A program made the position numbers and the translations under genes. Below, in pieces: positions 51,455 through 59,974 of a DNA stretch of 64,000 nucleotides (its first letter is position 1; each line of letters opens with the position of its first letter). The notes beneath the pieces are model-generated. The model was not told the origin of the DNA. It was given only the letters and a program-made list of their open reading frames with translations, and did no database searches. Source of the DNA: Gulosibacter sediminis (lineage in GTDB: Bacteria > Actinomycetota > Actinomycetes > Actinomycetales > Microbacteriaceae); the NCBI RefSeq assembly GCF_023370115.1, contig NZ_CP097160.1:372001-436000 (forward strand), read 5' to 3'.

Positions 51455-52450
51455 ATGGACATCGACGCCTACGCGGCCGCGCAACGCGCGGAATGGGAGC
51501 GGCTCAGCGAATTGTCGCGCAGCCGCCGACTTAGCGGCGCCGATTCGGATGCGCTCATCGCCCGGTATCAGGCTGGCGCGACCGACCTCTCGGCCATCCG
51601 CACGGCGACCGGCGACAGTGCCGAGAGCGTGCGCCTCTCGCTCGACCTTGCTCGGGCCCGCCGCCGCTTCACCCGCGTGCGCCGCAACGTGCTCGTCGTG
51701 CTGCGCGAGTTTTTCGTTGAGCAGCTGCCCGCATCCCTCTATAGCGTGCGCTGGTGGACTCTCGCGGCCGCCGTGCTCACCATCGTCGCGGGCGTCTTCT
51801 CGTACTTCTGGCACATGTCGAACCCCGAGATCCTCAGCTTCTACGGCAGCCAGTCGGGCCTGCAGCAGTATGCCGAGGAGGACTTCATCAACTACTACTC
51901 GGAGTATTCCGAGTCGGCCTTCACTGCCCAAGTGTTCACGAACAACGCGTTCATCGCGGCGCAGTGTATCGCGTTCGGTATCACCGGCATCTATCCGATC
52001 TTCGTGCTCATTCAGAACGGCATCGGCCTCGGCATGTCGGCGGCGGTGCTCGCGTCGTTCGGGCACCTCGACGCGTTCTTCCTCTGGATCGCGCCGCACG
52101 GCCTGCTTGAGCTCACGATGATCTTCGTCGCGGGCGGGGCGGGCTTCGCGCTGTTCTGGTCGCTCGTCGTGCCCGGCAACCGCACGCGGGTGGATGCGAT
52201 GGGCGCGGCCGGGCGCACGCTCATCATCGTCGCGGTCGGCACGACGATCTTCCTGCTGCTCTCGGGCCTCGTCGAGGGCTTCGTCACGCGGCAGGAATGG
52301 CCGTGGGCGGTGAAGATCGGCATCGGCGCGCTCGCACTTGGCGCGTATCTCGCCTACAGCCTCGTGCTTGGCCGGCGCTCGTACCTGGCGGGGCATCGCG
52401 GCGATCTGCGCGCATCCGAGGCTGGGTACACCCAGGTCTATGCCGACTAA
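51455..52450 (+). CDS. SpoIIM-domain (stage II sporulation protein M) membrane protein
   Basis: 331-residue integral membrane protein with about five helices and the SpoIIM family (DUF95) domain. The N-terminus MDIDAYAAAQRAEWERLSELS is the typical start in actinobacteria, so 51455 is used over the ATG at 51437. The central segment NNAFIAAQCIAFGITGIYPIFVLIQNG and the PHGLLELTMIFVAGGAGFAL segment are family hallmarks. In non-sporulating bacteria its role is unknown. The start is 16 bp from the RDD gene start on the other strand. The 3' end overlaps the sensor kinase gene by 11 bp. Confidence 0.85.
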   Translation: MDIDAYAAAQRAEWERLSELSRSRRLSGADSDALIARYQAGATDLSAIRTATGDSAESVRLSLDLARARRRFTRVRRNVLVVLREFFVEQLPASLYSVRWWTLAAAVLTIVAGVFSYFWHMSNPEILSFYGSQSGLQQYAEEDFINYYSEYSESAFTAQVFTNNAFIAAQCIAFGITGIYPIFVLIQNGIGLGMSAAVLASFGHLDAFFLWIAPHGLLELTMIFVAGGAGFALFWSLVVPGNRTRVDAMGAAGRTLIIVAVGTTIFLLLSGLVEGFVTRQEWPWAVKIGIGALALGAYLAYSLVLGRRSYLAGHRGDLRASEAGYTQVYAD

Positions 52451-53921
52451 AACGATGTCGCTGCGCAATCGCGTGCTCGTCTCACTTATCGGCATCACCG
52501 CGATCACGCTGTTCATCACGACGCTCGTTGACTTCGTCATCGACTGGATCGACTACGACGAGCAGGTTGCCGGCGGCTTCGATCGCTCGTTCGCGCAGGT
52601 GACCGAGCTCGCGCGCAACGGTGTCGACCCGGCGACGGGCGAGCCGTTCGCGTCGGCCGAGGCGCTCGTGCAGCTCGCGATTGAGCGCGCCGTGTCAGAG
52701 CCCGGGCAGGGCTTCCTCGGCATCGTCGACGGCGAGGCGCGGTGGGCGGCGCCGACGACCGTGGCGCTGCGCGTCGAGGACGACCCGGAGTTTGTCGAGC
52801 GCGTTGAGGCCGAGGCGGAGGGCGCGAGCGGCACCACCGAGCTCACCTTTGGTACCGCCGAGCGCACCTATCGCGTGCTGCTCGTGCCGATCGCGATGGC
52901 GGCGAACGATGCGACTGACGGCACCGATGCGTTTGTCATTGCCTATGACGTGTCGACCGGGCGCAGCGCGCTGCTGCAGCAGCATCTGCTCAGCCTCCTA
53001 GTCGGCGCCTTCGTGCTCGCGCTCGCCGGGCTGTTCGCGTGGCGCGCGTTTGGCCGCGTGCTCGCGCCGCTCACGGCCGCGCGCCAGACGGCCGAGGAGG
53101 TCACGGCATCCGATCTCAGCAGCCGGATTCCGGTCGAAGGCAACGACGATCTCGCGCTGCTCGTGGGCACGATCAACGCGATGCTTGACCGGCTCGAGGC
53201 CGCGTTTGCCGGGCAGCGCGAGCTGCTTGACGAGGTGAGCCACGAGTTGCGCACGCCGCTCACGATCGTGCAGGGGCACCTCGAGCTGCTCGACGAGCAT
53301 GACCCCGAGGAGGTCGCCGACACGCGCGCGCTCGTGCTCGACGAGCTCGCGCGCATGAACCGGCTGATCGAAGACCTGTTGCTGCTCGCGAAGTCGGGGC
53401 GGCCCGACTTTGTGCGCCGCAGTGAGGTCGACCTCGCCGAGCTGCTCGACGGCGTCATGCAGAAGGTGCGCCCGCTCGGCGACCGCGACTGGCAGCTCGA
53501 GTCGCGGCCCGAGGTGGTCGTGCGCCTCGACCCTCAGCGCATCACGCAGGCGCTGCTGCAGCTCGCGGGCAACGCGGTGCAGTATTCCGCGCCCGGCAGC
53601 CGCGTCGCGATTGGCGCCTACCTCGAGCCGGCCGCCGGCATACTGCGCATCTGGGTGCAGGATGCGGGGGTTGGCATCGCGCCCGAGCAGCGGCAGCGCG
53701 TGTTCGAGCGTTTCGAGCGCGAGGAGGACGGCGGTGAACTGCCGACGATCGGCGGCGGGCTCGGCATCGGCCTCGCGATCGTCACCTCGATCGCCCGCGG
53801 CCACGACGGCGCCGTCGACCTCGAGTCGCAGCCCGGCGTCGGCAGCCGGTTTACGCTCGTGCTGCCACTACGTCAGTCCGAACCCGACCCCGAACCCGAA
53901 GCGAGCGGAGCCGCAGCGTGA
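52440..53921 (+). CDS. Two-component sensor histidine kinase
   Basis: 493-residue membrane kinase. Helix 1 (about 11-33) and helix 2 (about 183-203) enclose an extracytoplasmic sensor of about 150 residues with many acidic residues. A HAMP follows (GRVLAPLTAARQTAEEV), then HisKA with His268 in DEVSHELRTPLTIV and HATPase_c (QLAGNAVQYSAPGS, VQDAGVGIAPEQ and GGGLGIGLAIVTSI). It starts at ATG 52440, with another ATG five codons later. The stop overlaps the response-regulator start (GTGA), forming one unit. The acidic sensor, together with the acidic secreted protein beyond, hints at cation or envelope-stress sensing (inference). Confidence 0.92.
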   Translation: MPTKTMSLRNRVLVSLIGITAITLFITTLVDFVIDWIDYDEQVAGGFDRSFAQVTELARNGVDPATGEPFASAEALVQLAIERAVSEPGQGFLGIVDGEARWAAPTTVALRVEDDPEFVERVEAEAEGASGTTELTFGTAERTYRVLLVPIAMAANDATDGTDAFVIAYDVSTGRSALLQQHLLSLLVGAFVLALAGLFAWRAFGRVLAPLTAARQTAEEVTASDLSSRIPVEGNDDLALLVGTINAMLDRLEAAFAGQRELLDEVSHELRTPLTIVQGHLELLDEHDPEEVADTRALVLDELARMNRLIEDLLLLAKSGRPDFVRRSEVDLAELLDGVMQKVRPLGDRDWQLESRPEVVVRLDPQRITQALLQLAGNAVQYSAPGSRVAIGAYLEPAAGILRIWVQDAGVGIAPEQRQRVFERFEREEDGGELPTIGGGLGIGLAIVTSIARGHDGAVDLESQPGVGSRFTLVLPLRQSEPDPEPEASGAAA

Positions 53922-54604
53922 CCAGCATCCTCATTGTCGAAGACGAGGCGCGTATTCGCGCGTTCATTACCAAGGGGCTCAAGGCGGCCGGATACGCGGC
54001 GGTCGGCGTCGCGACGGGGCGCGAGGGTATCGATCACGGGCTGAGCGAGGAGTTTGACCTCATCGTGCTCGACATCGGTCTGCCCGACATCGATGGTTTC
54101 GACGTGCTCGATCAGCTGCGCGGCTCGGGCGTGCGCACGCCCGTGATTGTGCTGACCGCGCGCACCTCGGTCGACGACACCGTGCAGTCGCTCGAGACCG
54201 GGGCCGATGACTACATGCCGAAGCCGTTCCGTTTCGAGGAGCTGCTCGCCCGCGTGCGGCTGCGGCTGCGCGCGACGGCGGATGCGCCGGGCTCAGCCGC
54301 CGCGGCGAGTGCGACCTCGCTCGAGCACGGTGGCGTGCGCCTCGATCTGCGCACTCGGCGAGTGACCGTCGACGGCGCCGAGGTTGAGCTGTCGGCGCGG
54401 GAGTTTTCGCTCGCGCAGGAGCTGCTCGAGCATGCCGGGCAGGTGCTCACGCGCGAGCAGTTGCTGTCGCGGGTGTGGGGCTATGACTTTGACCCGGCGT
54501 CGAATGTCGTCGATGTCTACATTCGCTACCTGCGCCGCAAGCTCGGCAGCGAGCGCATCGAGACCGTTCGCGGGGTTGGCTACCGGCTCGCGTCGCGCTC
54601 GTAG
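53918..54604 (+). CDS. OmpR/PhoB-family response regulator
   Basis: 228-residue DNA-binding regulator. The receiver domain has acidic residues in VEDEARIR, the phospho-acceptor Asp52 (LDIGLPDIDG), and Lys in DDYMPKPFRF. The C-terminal winged helix includes VELSAREFSLAQELLEHAGQVLTREQLL and DVYIRYLRRKLGSERIETVRGVGYRL. It starts at GTG overlapping the kinase stop. It ends 6 bp before the convergent acidic-protein gene, whose promoter has direct repeats with an 11-bp period suited to this protein class. Confidence 0.93.
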   Translation: MTSILIVEDEARIRAFITKGLKAAGYAAVGVATGREGIDHGLSEEFDLIVLDIGLPDIDGFDVLDQLRGSGVRTPVIVLTARTSVDDTVQSLETGADDYMPKPFRFEELLARVRLRLRATADAPGSAAAASATSLEHGGVRLDLRTRRVTVDGAEVELSAREFSLAQELLEHAGQVLTREQLLSRVWGYDFDPASNVVDVYIRYLRRKLGSERIETVRGVGYRLASRS

Positions 54605-54610
54605 GCGGCG

Positions 54611-54994
54611 CTAGTCGTCCCATTCGTCGTCATCGTCGTCCCACTCGTCGTCATCCCACTCATCATCGTCATCGTCGTCGTAGCTGCCGCCCGACCCCGA
54701 CCCGCTCTCGGGTTGAATCGGTTGTGCCGGCGCCGGGTTGACGGGCTGCGGCTGGGGCAGCGAGCCGGAATCGTCGGATGGGTCAGGTGTGCCAGTCGGT
54801 GTTGCGGTCGGCGTCGCCGAGGAAGTCGCCGAGGAAGTCGAAGTCGGGATCGGGGTGCCGCTCGCGGGAATCGTCACGGCGTCGCCGACTTCCTGCTGCT
54901 GGTCGCTGTTCGCCATCGCGATGCCCGAGAAGGCGAGCAGCGCGAGCACGAGCACGGATGCGGCAGATAGCAGCACGGGGGCGAGGCGGTGCAT
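54611..54994 (-). CDS. Secreted protein with Asp/Glu/Trp-rich C-terminal tail
   Basis: 127-residue protein with no recognised family. Residues 1-29 are a signal peptide with a clear hydrophobic core (VLVLALLAFSGIAMA). Residues about 45-100 are a Ser/Thr/Pro-rich disordered linker. The last 23 residues are almost only Asp, Glu and Trp, with the unit DDDDEWDD repeated. Such tails can bind divalent cations such as calcium. It is convergent with the two-component system (6-bp gap), and its promoter holds a candidate response-regulator box. It is probably a target of that system; a metal- or charge-sensing feedback role is speculation. Confidence 0.7.
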   Translation of the reverse strand: MHRLAPVLLSAASVLVLALLAFSGIAMANSDQQQEVGDAVTIPASGTPIPTSTSSATSSATPTATPTGTPDPSDDSGSLPQPQPVNPAPAQPIQPESGSGSGGSYDDDDDDEWDDDEWDDDDDEWDD

Positions 54995-55055
54995 GGCGGA
55001 TCTCCTAGTTGGTCTCGGGATGCTGCGAGCGTAGCCAGCGCGCCGAGTCGCCCGT

Positions 55056-55082
55056 ATGAGGCAGAGATGAGAGAACTCTCAT
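55056..55082 (-). promoter_or_regulatory. ATGAG direct repeats and ATGAGAG-AA-CTCTCAT dyad
   Basis: ATGAG occurs at 55056-55060 and 55067-55071, an 11-bp period typical of OmpR-family half-sites. The second copy is part of a perfect dyad ATGAGAG-AA-CTCTCAT (55067-55082). It lies 62-88 bp upstream of the acidic-protein start (54994) and 3 bp downstream of the stop of the RES pseudogene. It is a candidate site for the adjacent response regulator; the dyad could also act as a weak terminator. Confidence 0.5.
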
Positions 55083-55084
55083 GT

Positions 55085-55569
55085 TCACACGAGTCGGACG
55101 TTGGGTGCGTCGGTCTCGTTCCAGCGGAATAGCACCAGGTCCCAGAGCCCCGGGCGCTTGCGAGAGGGATCGATGAGCCCGTTTGCACCGATCTCGAGGA
55201 GGCGGTCGCGCACCGCCCAGGACGTCGGCGTTCCTCCGGTGGCGACGAGGTCTTGCCAGGGCGTGATCGCGTCAGCAAGATCGATGCCGGCCGCCGTGAG
55301 TGCGTCCGGATCGCGCAGATCGACGATGCCGGACGCCTCGACTTCGACCTCGACGATCTCGAGCGTCACCGACCGGGCGTCTTTGTGCGCGACCATCGCG
55401 GCTTCGACACCTTAGGAGACGAACTCAGATACAGCGTCGGCTCGTGCGCCCTCGAGTACCGTCCTGCCGAACGCGAGCCGGCGATCGCGAACTCACGGAA
55501 GCGAGGACCAATTGCTCGGTAGAAGGTTCCCCGAATTGCCGAACCGAAGGTCGAGTCGATGCTTGCCAC
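55085..55569 (-). pseudogene. RES-domain toxin gene disrupted by a one-base deletion
   Basis: Read on the minus strand, a first frame (from a GTG at 55569) gives GTFYRAIGPRFREFAIAGSRSAGRYSRA and EPTLYLSSSP, the N-terminal half of a RES domain. After about 55410 the match continues one frame over as VEAAMVAHKDARSVTLEIVEV, ending in TSWAVRDRLLEIGANGLIDPSRKRPG and LWDLVLFRWN. One missing base near 55408-55414 (an AAGGTGTCG tract that would read AAGGGTGTCG) restores a single frame of about 160 residues. RES proteins are toxins of type II systems that consume NAD+. No Xre/MbcA-type antitoxin gene is recognised next to it. A sequencing error is possible. Confidence 0.75.
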
Positions 55570-55637
55570 CTGCCCAGCATGCCATCTCGCGCGAATCGCG
55601 AGATCCGCAGGCGATGCTCGATCAACGCCGCATCGGT

Positions 55638-55700
55638 GACGAACTCCGGCTTCCTCAAGACGAACTCCGGCATTGCTAAGACGAACTCCGGCAACATTAG
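55638..55700. repeat. Three 21-bp tandem repeats (GACGAACTCCGG core)
   Basis: GACGAACTCCGG begins at 55638, 55659 and 55680, an exact 21-bp period; the other 9 bases of each unit vary. On the minus strand they read as the heptad PEFVLxx repeated three times, in a 90-codon open frame (55425-55697) whose ATG overlaps the HNH stop (TAATG). That frame overlaps the RES remnant and has no known family, so it is not called as a gene. The repeat could be the start of a lost small protein or a non-coding repeat element. Confidence 0.7.
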
Positions 55701-57244
55701 AACGGCGCGGGGTCGTTGATCGCGTCATAGCTCTGGTTGTCGACGGGTTTGAAGATCGGTCCGACTGGTCTTGGTTCGACGGTGACCCATTCGCCGCGCG
55801 GGGTTCGCCACCTGACTTTGCCGCCACCGAGTTGCTCGCACGCCCACGGACGCTGATGTTTCAGCGTGTGGTGTTTTGGGCAGAGGTGTCCCAGGTTTTC
55901 GACATCGGTGTTGCCGCCCGCGGCCCACGGTTTCGTGTGATCAAGTTCGCTTTGATGTGCGGGTCTGCGGCAGCCCGGGAATAAACACACTTGGTCCCTG
56001 GCTTGCAGGAATCTGCGCATCGATGGGGTCGGGGTGCGGGTATCGACGGTCAACACGTGCCCGGTGATCGGGTCGGTGAAGATTCGTTGGAAGCACTTCG
56101 CCTTTGAGACCATGTCGCGGGCCTCGGTCATGCTGACCGGCATCATCCCGTTCAGTGTCGCGACATCACGCGGTGCGTCCGGGTTGAGGAGGTTCAGGAC
56201 CGGGATGACGATGCTCACCGTCGCGGTCACGCGCGAGTGGCCCTTGGCGTCGTACTCGCGCATGCTCTGCGGCGTCGTGGTGAGGAAGGTCTCGACGAAC
56301 AGGTCGGCCATCAGCTGGCGCACCGTGCGGGGGTCTTCGATGAACTCGGCGTCTGCAGCAGAGAGTGCTTCCCCGCGTGCTTGTGCGTCGCGGACGCGGC
56401 GCCGGTGTTCGTCGGCCTCGGTCACGTGCTCCTCACGGAGCGCTTTGGCTTGCTGCTGCATGAGGTCGTACATCGCGTGGGCCTGCAGCGTTGGGATGTC
56501 GGCGGTGATGCGCGACATGCCGAACTCGCGGTCCTCGATCTTGACGTGGCGGGCCTGGTATTCGTGCTCGAACGCGGCCTCAAACTCTTCGGCCCCGAGT
56601 TCGGCGGCGAGTTTGCGGGCGTAGGTGTCGGTCGCGGCGACGGTCTCGCCCGTCGCGAACTCGAGCACCTTGGTCGCGTAGTCATCGCGGCGCCCGTCGG
56701 GCACGATGCCCGCATGCCGCAACAGCGCGCGAGCATGCCGCATCGTCACCGCCGCCTCGCGGAGTGGGTCGAGCCACACAACAAAATCGGTACCCAGTCG
56801 ATGCGCGTCATACGCCCGGTTCAGGAGCGCGGTGTCGGACTCGTTCGTGTGAATCCCGAACTCCGCCACGATCGACCGCAGGTTCAACCGCAGCAAATCG
56901 TCCGGGCTCGCGACCGAGGAACGTTCCTGCAGTTGCGCGTGCGTCCGGTGCTCTGCGACCGCGTAGGCCTGCGCGAGGCCAATCATCTTCATGTACGCGC
57001 CGACTTGTTCAAGTTTCGCCCCGTTCAACACCATGCCCTCAATCGCCGCGAGCGCGTCATTGAGCCCGTCGGTCTCGGGTGGCGGCGTGGTGCCGTCTGG
57101 TCGGTGCTTTGGTGTGCGACGGCTCGGCTCGTCAGGAGCAGCGCCTGTGCCGGGCGGGGGCGTGGTGCCGTCTGGCCGCTGCTTCGGTACACGACGAATC
57201 GGCTCATCAGCATCAGAGCCTCGTGGGGGAGTCGTTGCGGTCAT
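55697..57244 (-). CDS. DUF222/HNH endonuclease domain protein
   Basis: 515-residue protein of the actinobacterial DUF222 (13E12-repeat-like) group. The N-terminus has two 25-residue repeats (RRVPKQRPDGTTPPP and RRTPKHRPDGTTPPP). Residues about 60-380 are the helical DUF222 domain. The C-terminal HNH nuclease is complete: CLFPGCRRPAHQSELDHTKPWAAGG with the two Cys and the His-rich SELDH, and LCPKHHTLKH. GAGGAGG precedes the ATG. These proteins are highly multiplied in Microbacteriaceae and thought to be selfish or mobile, but their function is unproven. Confidence 0.9.
   Translation of the reverse strand: MTATTPPRGSDADEPIRRVPKQRPDGTTPPPGTGAAPDEPSRRTPKHRPDGTTPPPETDGLNDALAAIEGMVLNGAKLEQVGAYMKMIGLAQAYAVAEHRTHAQLQERSSVASPDDLLRLNLRSIVAEFGIHTNESDTALLNRAYDAHRLGTDFVVWLDPLREAAVTMRHARALLRHAGIVPDGRRDDYATKVLEFATGETVAATDTYARKLAAELGAEEFEAAFEHEYQARHVKIEDREFGMSRITADIPTLQAHAMYDLMQQQAKALREEHVTEADEHRRRVRDAQARGEALSAADAEFIEDPRTVRQLMADLFVETFLTTTPQSMREYDAKGHSRVTATVSIVIPVLNLLNPDAPRDVATLNGMMPVSMTEARDMVSKAKCFQRIFTDPITGHVLTVDTRTPTPSMRRFLQARDQVCLFPGCRRPAHQSELDHTKPWAAGGNTDVENLGHLCPKHHTLKHQRPWACEQLGGGKVRWRTPRGEWVTVEPRPVGPIFKPVDNQSYDAINDPAPF
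57081..57212. repeat. 75-bp-period duplication in the 5' end of the HNH gene
   Basis: Units 57081-57137 and 57156-57212 share the core GCGTGGTGCCGTCTGG and several other stretches, and encode the two RRxPKxRPDGTTPPP units of the HNH protein. The exact 25-codon offset indicates an in-frame tandem duplication of a disordered N-terminal segment. Confidence 0.75.
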
Positions 57245-57704
57245 CGGGCGTCACCTCCTCGAAGGTGCGTCAATGGGGGAACCGTTATAGCAAGTATATA
57301 CGCATCGATGAAAAATCAGAAGGGAACATATGTGCGAATGTTGCTTGCTTGGATGTTCGATTGTTCGAGCCTTGGTGGGCCGGTTTTCGACCTAGGTTCA
57401 CTCTTTCACGAGCCACCGACATTGCTGTGGTGGCCTGTCTGAAACTGGTAGTCGTGGGGGCTCTTCCCATATCAAGAGGACCACGAGCCACCGACACAAC
57501 TGACGGCTTTGGAACGCGCTGGGATCCTTCGCCAGGGCGGTTCTGCAGGGGCCCACACTCTGTGAACAAACCAAACTCGTCGTCGACAGCTAGCCCCTCA
57601 CTGAGGACCTAGTGCTCGCGCCCGGTTGTTGCCATCCGACGATCTAGGAATGGTGGTACGCCGAGCCCAAGCCCGAGCCCAGACTCGCGCCCATCCGCGC
57701 CCCG
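57245..57704. other. 460-bp intergenic region, lower GC, no gene found
   Basis: Between the HNH gene start and the DUF58 stop, both on the minus strand. It holds the HNH promoter region (TATAAGTATATAC-like A/T-rich sequence around 57285-57300). A 15-bp direct repeat, CACGAGCCACCGACA, occurs at 57407-57421 and 57482-57496. All short open frames lack family support. The composition drop suggests acquired DNA near the HNH gene. Confidence 0.6.
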
Positions 57705-59012
57705 CTACAGCCGCCCAGCCTTCTTCAGCTCCAGGTACCGATCGGCCACTCGCGGCGGCAGCTCATACGGCGTCGCGGTAATGGTGTCGACGCCGAGCTG
57801 ACCGAGGGCGCGGCGGACGCGCTGCGCATCCAGCATTGACCGTTCGGCGGCGGCGGCGCGGAAAACGGTGTCGCGCTCGCTGAGATCCTGCGCGGCCTCG
57901 GCCACCTCGGGATCGGTCACCGAAGCCACCAGCACGAGATGTCGCTGCGCAAGCTCGGGCACGGCCTCGAGCAGCGCGCGCGACGAACCCTCGTTGTCGG
58001 CGGTCGTGAGCAGCACAACGAACGCACGGTGCGTCGTCACCTCGCGCACGAGCTTCGGCACGTCGAGCCAGTTCATCTCGAGCAGCTCGGGCTCGACATT
58101 CGCCATGGCATCGGTGATCTTCGCAAGCACGGTAGGCCCGCTCGCCCCCTGCACGCGCGCCCGCACGCGCTGGTCGTACGAAACGAGATCAACCCGGTCG
58201 CCGGCCCGCGTCGCCAGCGCAGCGAGCAGCAACGCCGACTCGATCGCGGTGTCGAGCCGCGTCTCGTCGTCGATGCGCGCGGCCGAGGTGCGGCCCGAGT
58301 CGATGATGATTACGACGCGGCGATCGCGCTCCGGCCGCCAGGTGCGCACGACGAGCTCCTGCTGCCGCGCGGTCGCCCGCCAGTCGATCGAACGCACATC
58401 GTCGCCACGCACGTACTCGCGCAGCGAATCAAACTCGGTGCCCTGGCCACGCACCTGCAGGGTCGTCTGCCCATCCAGCTCGCGCAGTCGCTGCACGCGC
58501 GACGCGAGGTGCCGGCGCGAATTAAAGGGCGGCAGGATGCGCACGCGACCGGCCGACTTCAGCGTCGCCTGCCGTGCCACCAACCGCAGCGGCCCCCACG
58601 ACCGCACAACGACGACCTCGCTGCGCCGGTCGCCTCGGCGCCACGGCTTTAAGTCGGTCGTGACCGCGCGCCGCTCGCCGGCGGGGATGCGCACGCGCTC
58701 GCGCATCCGCGGGGCACCGGCCGAGGGCTCCCAGGCATCGCGCACCTGCGCGTTCAGCGTGCGCCCGGCGAGGTTCGTGAGCAGCAGCGTCGACGACACC
58801 GTCTCGCCAAGCCGCACCCGCTCGGGCAGTTCGCGCGCAATTGAGATGCGCCGGGCGGGCGTCGCGAGCAGCCAGTCGATGACGCCGAGCAGCAGCCACA
58901 CCAGCAGCACAATGCCGAGCGTGCCCAGCGCGCTGCCGGCGGTCGTGCCGAACAGCATGATGGGCAGCGCCCCGAGCAGGAGCAAGCCGACGTAGATACC
59001 GCTAAGTGCCAT
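57705..59012 (-). CDS. DUF58-domain protein (MoxR-associated)
   Basis: 435-residue protein with two N-terminal membrane helices (about 5-45) and a DUF58/von Willebrand A-like domain. The DUF58 signature is GTEFDSLREYVRGDDVRSIDWRATARQQELVVR, followed by the MIDAS-like RVVIIIDSGRTSAARIDDETRLD. It works with the MoxR ATPase encoded immediately upstream (8-bp gap), as in known MoxR-DUF58 pairs, to mature or assemble envelope proteins. It is the last gene of the five-gene minus-strand operon. Confidence 0.9.
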   Translation of the reverse strand: MALSGIYVGLLLLGALPIMLFGTTAGSALGTLGIVLLVWLLLGVIDWLLATPARRISIARELPERVRLGETVSSTLLLTNLAGRTLNAQVRDAWEPSAGAPRMRERVRIPAGERRAVTTDLKPWRRGDRRSEVVVVRSWGPLRLVARQATLKSAGRVRILPPFNSRRHLASRVQRLRELDGQTTLQVRGQGTEFDSLREYVRGDDVRSIDWRATARQQELVVRTWRPERDRRVVIIIDSGRTSAARIDDETRLDTAIESALLLAALATRAGDRVDLVSYDQRVRARVQGASGPTVLAKITDAMANVEPELLEMNWLDVPKLVREVTTHRAFVVLLTTADNEGSSRALLEAVPELAQRHLVLVASVTDPEVAEAAQDLSERDTVFRAAAAERSMLDAQRVRRALGQLGVDTITATPYELPPRVADRYLELKKAGRL

Positions 59013-59020
59013 GACGAAAA

Positions 59021-59966
<946 letters not shown>

Positions 59967-59974
<8 letters not shown>

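Noticed and set aside
55425-55697. 90-codon frame with PEFVL heptads, coupled to the HNH stop
   Set aside because: Overlaps the RES remnant in another frame and matches no family known to me; kept only as a note on the tandem repeat.
57400-57500. tRNA-like or attachment-site sequence in the HNH-DUF58 gap
   Set aside because: The 15-bp direct repeat was checked for a cloverleaf and for a nearby integrase; neither is present.
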